A stretch of DNA of 14,008 nucleotides from an uncultured bacterium (GTDB lineage Bacteria > Bacteroidota > Bacteroidia > Bacteroidales > Bacteroidaceae). The translations under genes were made by a program, and so were the position numbers. The stretch is from assembly GCA_905216095.1 (NCBI GenBank), contig CAJMSQ010000037.1, positions 1 to 14,008 of the forward strand, in the 5' to 3' direction. The notes below the pieces were generated by a model. That model saw only the letters and a program-made list of their open reading frames with translations, was not told the origin of the DNA and made no database searches. Below, one piece after another: positions 1 to 5,138 of this stretch. The number at the start of each line of letters is the position of its first letter. The stretch's first letter is position 1.

Positions 1-47
<47 letters not shown>

Positions 48-117
48 AATGATACGGCGACCACCGAGATCTACACTGGCGAAGACACTCTTTCCCTACA
101 CGACGCTCTTCCGATCT
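48..117 (+). other. Illumina P5 / TruSeq Read 1 adapter with i5 index
   Basis: Positions 48-76 match the Illumina P5 flow-cell sequence (begins AATGATACGGCGACC, ends CTACAC). Positions 77-84 are an 8-base index, TGGCGAAG. Positions 85-117 match the TruSeq Read 1 primer site (begins ACACTCTTTCCC, ends CTCTTCCGATCT). The match is complete with no gaps, so an untrimmed read was built into the assembly. Genomic sequence begins at about 118, and any gene running off this edge is artificially cut. Confidence 0.99.
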
Positions 118-213
118 GCACTGCGGGCCGCCGTGGCTTCAAACGGCGGCGACCTGCTCGGAAAAAGCACCGGAGCGCTCATCTCCCTGCGGTGGAACGG
201 AAATTTCAGGTAA
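118..213 (+). CDS. C-terminal fragment of an unidentified protein
   Basis: An open frame runs from the adapter junction at 118 to a TAA at 211-213, giving about 31 residues that end LISLRWNGNFR. There is no start codon because the adapter replaces the upstream sequence. The alternating aromatic and hydrophobic residues near the end would suit the last strand of an outer-membrane beta barrel, but this is only an impression and the fragment is too short to assign. It ends 31 bases before the lipoprotein gene on the same strand, so the two could be co-transcribed. Codon usage looks like that of the neighbouring genes. Confidence 0.5.
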   Translation, partial: ALRAAVASNGGDLLGKSTGALISLRWNGNFR

Positions 214-244
214 TTTTTAACAAACAAACGCACATCTGCCTATC

Positions 245-718
245 ATGAAAATACGTGCCCTTTTATATATAATGGTGTTGGCGCTCGCCACAAGCTGCCA
301 GAAAGAAGACATCAACGGCCCGCTCGACGGCATGTGGCAGCTCACGTCGCTCGAACGTCGGTCCACGAAAGAAATCCTCCTCGACAAGCAGGACCAAATC
401 TATTGGCACTTCAAGTTGCAGCTGATGAAGGCCGAGCAAATCGGGCATGACCCGGTCTTGCTCACATTCCGTTACACCGGGAACGAACTCCGTCTGCTCG
501 AAGCCCGCCAGCGGCCGAAGGAAAACCTTGTCGGCGCCGCCGTCCCCACCACGGTACCCGACCCGGATGCCGTGGGAGGAGAAAAGACCGTCGTGGGATT
601 CGCCGCCGTCAAGCGGTTCGCCATCCCCGAAAGCGGCCTGCTCCACATCGAGAGCGTCTCGGACGACCGTATGGTACTGACGAGCGGCGACAGCCTGCTG
701 ACATTCCGGAAATACTGA
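245..718 (+). CDS. Small lipoprotein, lipocalin-like, possibly surface exposed
   Basis: This 157-residue protein starts with a short type II signal peptide (MKIRALLYIMVLALATSC), with the lipobox ending at Cys18. The residues after the cysteine, QKED, fit the K-(D/E)2 lipoprotein export signal described in Bacteroidota (Capnocytophaga), so the protein may be flipped to the outer face of the outer membrane. The mature protein opens with GMWQLTSLE (about residues 29-37), reminiscent of the first strand of the small lipocalin-like domains common in Bacteroidales lipoproteins. The rest reads as beta-rich with no catalytic motif. The function and ligand are unknown. It follows the upstream fragment by 31 bases and precedes the pseudouridine synthase gene by 73 bases. 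Two A/T-rich codons in the signal peptide (TTA, ATA) contrast with the GC-rich body. Confidence 0.85.
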   Translation: MKIRALLYIMVLALATSCQKEDINGPLDGMWQLTSLERRSTKEILLDKQDQIYWHFKLQLMKAEQIGHDPVLLTFRYTGNELRLLEARQRPKENLVGAAVPTTVPDPDAVGGEKTVVGFAAVKRFAIPESGLLHIESVSDDRMVLTSGDSLLTFRKY

Positions 719-791
719 CACCCGCCCGCAGGCAAAAGGCCCGCGGGAACACACAGACCACATCCACCAGACATTTTCCCACCCCAGAGAC

Positions 792-1685
792 ATGCGCGGA
801 AAAGACACAGACAAGACGACAAGCTTTGTCGTCAGGACAGACACACAGCTACTCCCCTTTATCATGAAGGCGCTCGACGGCATCAGCCGTACCCGCGCAA
901 AGTCCATACTGACCGGCGGAGGCGTCACGGTAGACGGCAAGACGCAGGTGCGGCACGATTTCGGGCTGACCCCCGGAATGCGCGTCAGCATCGGCAAGCG
1001 GAAACCCGGGGCACGGCTCGAAAGCAACCTGGTCCGCCCGGTTTACGAGGACGAGCACATCATCGTCATCGAAAAACGCCACGGAATACTCTCCATGGCC
1101 ACGTCACACCACGCGCAATGCGTCAAAAAGGTGCTCGACGAGTATTTCCGCCGCTCCAAGCAGCGGTGTACCGCCCACGTGGTGCACCGTCTGGACCGCG
1201 ACACGTCGGGACTGCTCGTCTATGCCAAGACCATGCAGACGGAACAGACGCTTGAGTACAACTGGCACAGCATCGTGACCGACCGGCGCTACATCGCGCT
1301 CGTCTCGGGAGCCTTGCCGGCCAGACAGGGCAGCGTGGAAAGCTGGCTGAGGGAGACCCGCGACTACATCACCCTGTCCTCGCCGCGCGAAGGCGACGGG
1401 AAATACGCGCTGACCCACTTCAAGGAGGTCAGAAGCGACGGCAACCACACCTTGGTGGAACTGAAACTGGCCACGGGCCGCAAGAACCAGATACGCGTCC
1501 ACATGAAAGACATCGGGCATCCCGTCTGCGGCGACACGAAATACGGCAACGGCGACGACCCCATAGGACGGCTCGCGCTACATGCCTTCCGCCTCGACTT
1601 TTACCACCCCGTCAGCGGCGAGCACCTGCACTTCGAGACGCCCATCCCCAAGGAATTCACACGCATATTCGATAAAATGCGTTAA
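792..1685 (+). CDS. RluA-family pseudouridine synthase with S4 domain
   Basis: This 297-residue cytoplasmic enzyme is predicted to isomerise specific uridines in rRNA or tRNA to pseudouridine. Residues about 15-70 form an S4-like RNA-binding domain (SRTRAKSILTGGGVTVDG). The catalytic domain follows from about residue 82, with the family signature HRLDRDTSG at 132-140; Asp135 is the catalytic aspartate. The later blocks GRKNQIRVHM and HPVCGDTKYG are also typical of RluA/RluC/RluD enzymes. Length is normal for the family. Which RluA paralogue it is, and so which uridine it modifies, cannot be told from the sequence alone. The ATG at 792 gives a complete S4 domain; a second Met at residue 25 would cut into it. 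No -7 promoter box is obvious immediately upstream, so it may share transcription with the lipoprotein gene. Confidence 0.93.
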   Translation: MRGKDTDKTTSFVVRTDTQLLPFIMKALDGISRTRAKSILTGGGVTVDGKTQVRHDFGLTPGMRVSIGKRKPGARLESNLVRPVYEDEHIIVIEKRHGILSMATSHHAQCVKKVLDEYFRRSKQRCTAHVVHRLDRDTSGLLVYAKTMQTEQTLEYNWHSIVTDRRYIALVSGALPARQGSVESWLRETRDYITLSSPREGDGKYALTHFKEVRSDGNHTLVELKLATGRKNQIRVHMKDIGHPVCGDTKYGNGDDPIGRLALHAFRLDFYHPVSGEHLHFETPIPKEFTRIFDKMR

Positions 1686-1734
1686 TAATCAGCCAATTTT
1701 CCCTAATTATGCAGGGACAGGCAGGCGTGTTACG

Positions 1735-1759
1735 CCGGGAAATCGTAACTTTGTCCCGG
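1735..1759 (+). promoter_or_regulatory. Promoter -7 box for the OmpA-family gene, inside an inverted repeat
   Basis: TAACTTTG at 1746-1753 fits the Bacteroidota -7 consensus TAnnTTTG and lies 57 bases before the ATG at 1811. A good -33 TTTG is not visible at the expected spacing. The box is flanked by the arms CCGGGA (1735-1740) and TCCCGG (1754-1759), and a small perfect hairpin GGCGT-GTT-ACGCC (1724-1736) sits just upstream. The symmetry could be an operator or simply the start of a structured leader. The promoter call rests on one box only. Confidence 0.5.
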
Positions 1760-1810
1760 AGAAAGGCCCGCAAAAGGCATCCCGACTGAAGAATCAAACG
1801 TTCAAGAAAA

Positions 1811-2680
1811 ATGAAAACACCGAAAACCATCCTTACCCTCATCGCTGTCGCGCTGACCCTGAGCAGTTGCGTCAGCAAGAAGCAGTATGCCGAACTGAAG
1901 ACCGACTACGACCGCCTGAAGACGGAGCACAGCGGACTGCAGCAGGACTACAACAACGCCCAGGTGCGCATCGCCGAATACACCAGCGATTCCAAGAGTC
2001 TCGCAGCCCGCCTGGCCGAGGAACAACAGCGCAACAAGGAAATGAAAGAAGCCTATGCGAAACTGCAAGGTAGCTACGACCAGAACATACAGCAGGGCAA
2101 CGTGAATATTTCCAAGCTGGTGGACGAAATCAACGCCTCGAACAAGTTCATCAAGCAACTGGTAGAGGCCAAGTCGAAGAGCGATTCGCTCAACCAGGCC
2201 CTGACCAACAAGCTGACCCGCTCGCTTACGCGCGAGGAAACCAACGATGTGGACGTGCAGGTGCTGAAAGGCGTTGTCTACATCTCGTTGGCCGACAACA
2301 TGCTCTACAAGAGCGGCTCGTACGAAATAGGCGACCGCGCCGGAGAGACGCTCTCCAAGATTGCCAAAATCATTACCGACTACAAGGAGTACGACGTACT
2401 CGTCGAAGGCAACACGGACAACGTGCCTATCTCGCAGAAGAACATCCGCAACAACTGGGACTTGTCCGCCCTGCGCGCATCTTCGGTCGTACAGGCCCTG
2501 CAGACGCGCTACGGTGTAGACCCCAAGCGGCTGTCGGCCGCTGGCCGCGGCGAGTATAACCCCGTCGCCTCCAACGCCACCGAGAAGGGAAAGCAGCGTA
2601 ACCGCCGCACGCAAATCATCATCACGCCCAAGCTCGACCAGTTCATGGACCTGATTGACCAGGCCCCCGACCAGGAATAA
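1811..2680 (+). CDS. OmpA-family peptidoglycan-binding lipoprotein with coiled coil
   Basis: This 289-residue protein has a lipoprotein signal peptide ending LSSC, with Cys20 as the lipidated residue. The sequence after it (VSKKQ) lacks the acidic export signal, so it probably faces the periplasm. Residues about 23-130 are charged heptad-like sequence (LKTDYDRLKTEHSGLQQDY and onward), predicted to be an extended coiled coil. Residues about 148-275 are an OmpA C-terminal domain: GNTDN at 200-204, LSALRA at 218-223 and NRRTQI at 264-269. Asp203 and Arg222 correspond to the two residues that grip diaminopimelate in characterised OmpA domains. The protein likely tethers the outer membrane to peptidoglycan. 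It has its own promoter box upstream and a strong terminator 25 bases after its stop, so it is probably monocistronic. Confidence 0.92.
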   Translation: MKTPKTILTLIAVALTLSSCVSKKQYAELKTDYDRLKTEHSGLQQDYNNAQVRIAEYTSDSKSLAARLAEEQQRNKEMKEAYAKLQGSYDQNIQQGNVNISKLVDEINASNKFIKQLVEAKSKSDSLNQALTNKLTRSLTREETNDVDVQVLKGVVYISLADNMLYKSGSYEIGDRAGETLSKIAKIITDYKEYDVLVEGNTDNVPISQKNIRNNWDLSALRASSVVQALQTRYGVDPKRLSAAGRGEYNPVASNATEKGKQRNRRTQIIITPKLDQFMDLIDQAPDQE

Positions 2681-2704
2681 TCATTTAGGCATACAGGAAA
2701 ACGG

Positions 2705-2741
2705 ACGCCCGGGATTGTCAAGCGACAGTCCCGGGCGTTTT
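2705..2741 (+). terminator. Intrinsic terminator after the OmpA-family gene
   Basis: The arms CGCCCGGGATTGTC (2706-2719) and GACAGTCCCGGGCG (2724-2737) pair over 14 positions with a single T-G wobble and a 4-base loop. Four T follow at 2738-2741, the first of which can pair with A2705. It lies 25 bases after the OmpA-family stop. Read on the minus strand, a TTTT tract occurs a few bases beyond the stem, so it may also stop transcription of the convergent HD-domain gene ending at 2766. Confidence 0.9.
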
Positions 2742-2765
2742 GTCATAAAAGCCGGTGAAGAAAAA

Positions 2766-3425
2766 TCAGCGGGCCGTCTCGGCGTCGTACAGGGCATCGA
2801 AGGCGGCGCGCAACCGTCCCTCGTCGGCGATGAGGGCACGCAGCCGCGCCAAAGGGGCGGCATTGGGGCTCTCGGGCAGGCACAGTTGCAGGTATCCGCC
2901 GGCGGCGTATTTCCGTCCGAGGTGCTCGCACATGCGGGCATAGTGCTGCTCGCGCGACAGCCCGGGATAATGCGACAGCCCATACTGCACGGTGCGCCTT
3001 ATCACCGTGTCGGGGTCGATGAGCCGGTCGGCCTCGGACACGATGCAGCCGTACAGGGAGCGGGGACGGCGGTCCGCCGAGGCCCGGTGGTCTTCCACGG
3101 CCTCGGCCATCAGGGTCAGTTCCTCCGGCGTGAACCATCGGCGCAGCTTCGCGTCGGCCAGGAGACGCCGGGCCGACACCTCGTGATGGTACTCGCGGCC
3201 CTCGTCCAGTCCCACGTCGTGGTAGGCCGCCACCAGATAGACCATGTCGGCCCGCAGCGCGGGATAGTGCCGCCACAGGGCCATGCTGCGCGCCATGACG
3301 GCCTCGGCGTGGTCACGTCGATGGGCCGCGTCGAAGGCGTCGTACAGGGGCAGGATGTCGTGCTCCACGTAGCGGCGCAACTCCGGCGTGACGTCGGGCA
3401 CAGGCTCAGTATTCGACACGGTCAT
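2766..3425 (-). CDS. HD-domain metal-dependent phosphohydrolase
   Basis: This 219-residue cytoplasmic protein belongs to the HD superfamily. The metal-binding pattern is present in order: His39 (HRRDHAEAV), the His69-Asp70 doublet (AAYHDVG), His113 (EDHRAS) and Asp133 (SEADRLID). HD enzymes hydrolyse phosphate esters of nucleotides or related compounds; the layout resembles the small YedJ-like proteins, but the substrate cannot be read from the sequence. The ATG at 3425 lies inside the last codons of the upstream guanine deaminase gene, a 20-base overlap in a different frame. This suggests translational coupling and a role linked to purine salvage, which is inference. The next internal Met is residue 43, beyond His39, so the overlapping start is needed for a complete metal site. 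Confidence 0.85.
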   Translation of the reverse strand: MTVSNTEPVPDVTPELRRYVEHDILPLYDAFDAAHRRDHAEAVMARSMALWRHYPALRADMVYLVAAYHDVGLDEGREYHHEVSARRLLADAKLRRWFTPEELTLMAEAVEDHRASADRRPRSLYGCIVSEADRLIDPDTVIRRTVQYGLSHYPGLSREQHYARMCEHLGRKYAAGGYLQLCLPESPNAAPLARLRALIADEGRLRAAFDALYDAETAR

Positions 3426-3873
3426 CCTTGTTTATCCATGCCTCGAACACCCGTGCGGCCTCGTCGCGCAGCATCTGCACGGACGGAAGGGAACGTTCGT
3501 CGGGCCGGAGCGGCATCTCGTCGTAGATGAACGAGTCGTCGAAGCCCGCACCGGCGGCATCGGCCTTGGTGGAGGCGTAGAACAGGCGGTCGAGCCGCGC
3601 CCAGTAGACCGCGCCCAGGCACATGGGGCACGGTTCGCAACTGCTGAACAGCTCGCATCCGCGCAGGTCGAACGTGCCGAGGCGTGCCGCGGCGGCACGG
3701 ATGGCACGCACTTCGGCGTGTGCCGTGGGGTCGCAGTCGGCCGTCACTCTGTTCACGCCCGTAGCCACCACTTCGCCGTTGCGGGCCACGACCGCGCCGA
3801 ACGGTCCGCCGCCCCGGGCCACATTGTCCTGCGCCAGCGCGATGGCCATGCGCATCAATTCTTCGTTTGTCAT
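3406..3873 (-). CDS. guaD: Guanine deaminase
   Basis: This 155-residue protein is a zinc-dependent enzyme of the cytidine deaminase fold, predicted to convert guanine to xanthine and ammonia in purine salvage. Zinc ligands are visible: His52 in PTAHAE, with Glu54 as proton shuttle, then Cys82 and Cys85 in SCEPCPMC. Guanine deaminase rather than tRNA adenosine deaminase is favoured by GGPFGAVV (residues 22-29), NRVTADCDPTAHAEV, FDDSFIYDE (111-119) and a terminal tyrosine. These features and the length closely follow Bacillus subtilis GuaD, in which the C-terminal region swaps between subunits and closes the active site. It is the first gene of a two-gene minus-strand operon with the HD phosphohydrolase. 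A -7 promoter box lies about 30 bases upstream of its ATG. Confidence 0.88.
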   Translation of the reverse strand: MTNEELMRMAIALAQDNVARGGGPFGAVVARNGEVVATGVNRVTADCDPTAHAEVRAIRAAAARLGTFDLRGCELFSSCEPCPMCLGAVYWARLDRLFYASTKADAAGAGFDDSFIYDEMPLRPDERSLPSVQMLRDEAARVFEAWINKDDRVEY

Positions 3874-3901
3874 GATTCCGTATGTTTCGGGTTACTTACG
3901 G

Positions 3902-3909
3902 CAAATGTA
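3902..3909 (-). promoter_or_regulatory. -7 promoter box for guaD
   Basis: On the minus strand the sequence reads TACATTTG, an exact TAnnTTTG match, 28 bases before the guaD ATG at 3873. A -33 TTTG is not present at the usual 19-21 base spacing, so the call depends on the -7 box and its position. Confidence 0.5.
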
Positions 3910-3974
3910 ACGATAATTCCCGATGCGGCCATCACCGGGGAAGCAAAAACGGCGCGCGGGCAATTTTAACACTT

Positions 3975-4006
3975 CTTGCTTTTCGGCGGAAAATGTTGTA
4001 TCTTTG
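3975..4006 (+). promoter_or_regulatory. Bacteroidota-type promoter with no gene directly after it
   Basis: CTTG (3975-3978, close to the -33 consensus TTTG) is followed by a 20-base spacer and TATCTTTG (3999-4006), an exact TAnnTTTG -7 box. Spacing is ideal. The expected start site is near 4013, only a few bases before a terminator-like hairpin, and the next plus-strand gene starts 450 bases further on. This is one of the two best-formed promoters in the window. Confidence 0.65.
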
Positions 4007-4016
4007 CATCAGCGAT

Positions 4017-4047
4017 AAAGGGGGGCGGCCTGAAACCGCCCCTTTTT
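4017..4047 (+). terminator. Terminator-like hairpin immediately after a promoter
   Basis: The arms GGGGCGG (4022-4028) and CCGCCCC (4036-4042) pair perfectly around the 7-base loop CCTGAAA. The stem extends through G-U and A-T pairs between AAAGG (4017-4021) and TTTTT (4043-4047), which is also the U tract. It begins about where the promoter at 3975-4006 should start transcription. The product would be a transcript of roughly 35-40 bases, or an attenuator controlling read-through towards tsaC. On the minus strand the A-rich side gives only a short TTT tract. Confidence 0.75.
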
Positions 4048-4095
4048 CGTGCCCGCAGGCCCGTTTCAGGGGGAAACTGTCCCTATCATAGGAAA

Positions 4096-4135
4096 AACTA
4101 CAAGCCATGTAGGAAAAATTACATGGCTTGTAGTT
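4096..4135. repeat. Perfect 16-base inverted repeat (hairpin), copies 1 and 2 of a three-copy unit
   Basis: AACTACAAGCCATGTA (4096-4111) and its exact reverse complement TACATGGCTTGTAGTT (4120-4135) form a 16-pair stem with the 8-base loop GGAAAAAT. A run of five T follows on the plus strand (4137-4141) and five T also follow on the minus strand, so it could stop transcription in both directions. No gene end is adjacent. A third copy of the left arm lies at 4160-4175. Confidence 0.9.
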
Positions 4136-4159
4136 CTTTTTGTCCCTGCATGTAGGCGA

Positions 4160-4175
4160 AACTACAAGCCATGTA
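4160..4175 (+). repeat. Third copy of the 16-base repeat
   Basis: AACTACAAGCCATGTA at 4160-4175 is identical to 4096-4111 and complementary to 4120-4135. The middle arm can therefore pair either with the left copy (8-base loop) or with this right copy (24-base loop), and the two structures exclude each other. GGCG (4155-4158) and CGCC (4176-4179) flank this copy. Confidence 0.9.
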
Positions 4176-4181
4176 CGCCGC

Positions 4182-4221
4182 CCGAAAAGTGCAGAAAGGT
4201 TAAAAATGTTAATGTCCGTCG
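4182..4221 (+). repeat. Dispersed ~40-base element, copy A
   Basis: This stretch matches the reverse complement of 13892-13935. A 22-base core (4195-4216) is identical and contains the direct repeat GTTAA-AAAT-GTTAA. The left flank CCGAAAAGTG differs by one inserted A, and CGTCG at the right follows directly in this copy but after five extra bases in the other. It points towards tsaC, its core ending about 250 bases before that gene's ATG. The role is unknown; a regulatory element or a degenerate intergenic repeat are the main options. Confidence 0.8.
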
Positions 4222-4355
4222 GTCGTTTCCTTCTGTTTTTCCGGCACAGGTCTGCGTCTGGCTGTCCTTTCCGTCGTGTCCGCCGTGCGGAATGCGTGTC
4301 TGCATGGTGCGTAACCGGACTTTCGGCCCGTATCAATGCGATTGTCGTTCAAACC

Positions 4356-4388
4356 TTTGTATGTTGAAAGAGTTTTTTAGTATTTTTG
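4356..4388 (+). promoter_or_regulatory. Promoter for the tsaC-to-DUF5009 gene cluster
   Basis: TTTG (4356-4359), a 21-base A/T-rich spacer and TATTTTTG (4381-4388) give a full match to the Bacteroidota -33/-7 consensus. Transcription would start near 4395 and leave a leader of about 70 bases before the ATG at 4468. This is the best candidate to drive the five closely spaced plus-strand genes. Confidence 0.75.
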
Positions 4389-4467
4389 CAGTGTATATGT
4401 CCGGCCGTCCCGTTTTTACAGCCCGGAAAGAGGCAGGGGCGGGCTTTCCGGAACAAACGGCAAAGAC

Positions 4468-5106
4468 ATGAAAAGAACAGACTCGGCATCCGGCGACCGC
4501 GACATGCGGGAGCGCGAAGAAAGAATAGCAAGGCTCAGAAGCTACCGCGAAGACATACGGCAGGCTGTGGAGGTGATGAACCGCGGGGGTGTCATCCTGT
4601 ATCCCACGGATACCATCTGGGGCATCGGATGCGACGCCACCAATGCCGAGGCCGTGCGGCGCGTCTTCGAAATCAAGCGCCGCTCCGACTCGAAAGCCCT
4701 CATCGCGCTGGTAGATTCGGAGGCGAAGGTGCAATTTTACGTGCGCGACGTCCCCGATGTGGCCTGGGACCTGATGGAAGTGTCGGAACGCCCCCTGACC
4801 GTCATCTTCGACGGCGCACGCAACCTGGCCGAGAACCTGACGGCGGACGACGGTAGCGTAGGCATCCGCGTGACGCGCGAGGACTTCAGCCGGGAACTCT
4901 GCGCCCGTATGCGCCGCGCCATTGTCTCGACGTCGGCCAACGTGAGCGGGCAGCCCGCACCGCGCTGCTTTGCCGAAATAGACGGGGACATCCTGCGTTC
5001 TGTGGACTATGTCTGCACCTCGCGCCGCGAAGAGAAGGGACAGGCGCAGGCTTCGTCCATCATCAAGCTGGGAAGCGGCGGCGAAGTCCGCATCATCCGT
5101 GAGTGA
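4468..5106 (+). CDS. tsaC: L-threonylcarbamoyladenylate synthase (Sua5/YrdC family)
   Basis: This 212-residue cytoplasmic enzyme makes threonylcarbamoyl-AMP from threonine, bicarbonate and ATP, the first step of the t6A modification at tRNA position 37. The YrdC domain covers about residues 27-210. Visible motifs are YPTDTIWGIGCDA (45-57), EIKRRSDSKAL with Lys70 and Arg72, and STSANVSG with Ser156 and Asn158, which match conserved active-site positions of TsaC. There is no extra C-terminal Sua5 domain, so it is the short bacterial form. The first 20 or so residues are a charged extension; Met13 (4504) is a possible alternative start and leaves the domain intact. It heads a plus-strand gene run and is followed by the ClC gene after a 32-base gap. 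Confidence 0.92.
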   Translation: MKRTDSASGDRDMREREERIARLRSYREDIRQAVEVMNRGGVILYPTDTIWGIGCDATNAEAVRRVFEIKRRSDSKALIALVDSEAKVQFYVRDVPDVAWDLMEVSERPLTVIFDGARNLAENLTADDGSVGIRVTREDFSRELCARMRRAIVSTSANVSGQPAPRCFAEIDGDILRSVDYVCTSRREEKGQAQASSIIKLGSGGEVRIIRE

Positions 5107-5138
5107 CGGCTTCCCGCCCCATATCTAAACACACTGAC

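Larger units (their letters stand above)
3874..4467. other. 594-base intergenic region between divergent guaD and tsaC
   Basis: I find no convincing protein gene here. Frames of 130-140 codons are open on both strands, but they run through inverted repeats and promoters and read as repeat-derived low-information peptides. The region holds, from left to right: the guaD promoter box, a plus-strand promoter followed at once by a terminator hairpin, a small palindrome CCTATCATAGG (4082-4092), the three-copy 16-base repeat, one copy of the element shared with the purL upstream region, about 130 bases with nothing recognisable, and the tsaC promoter. No tRNA or known riboswitch is recognisable by eye. 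Confidence 0.7.

Noticed and set aside
725..747. Hairpin CCCGC-A-GGC / GCC-C-GCGGG after the small lipoprotein gene
   Set aside because: The stem has a mismatch and is followed by GGAACACACAG rather than a T run, so it is unlikely to be an intrinsic terminator.
2655..3530. A 291-codon plus-strand frame over the HD gene and part of guaD
   Set aside because: It crosses the terminator at 2705-2741 and lies antisense to two proteins with clear metal-binding motifs.
3932..4471. Open frames of about 130-140 codons on both strands in the guaD-tsaC intergenic region
   Set aside because: Both frames read through inverted repeats, a terminator and promoters, and the encoded peptides reflect the 16-base repeat. 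No start context or family similarity supports them.
5103..5138. GTG start for the ClC gene overlapping the tsaC stop
   Set aside because: The twelve added residues are polar and add nothing to the ClC fold; the ATG at 5139 fits better. Overlap coupling cannot be fully excluded.
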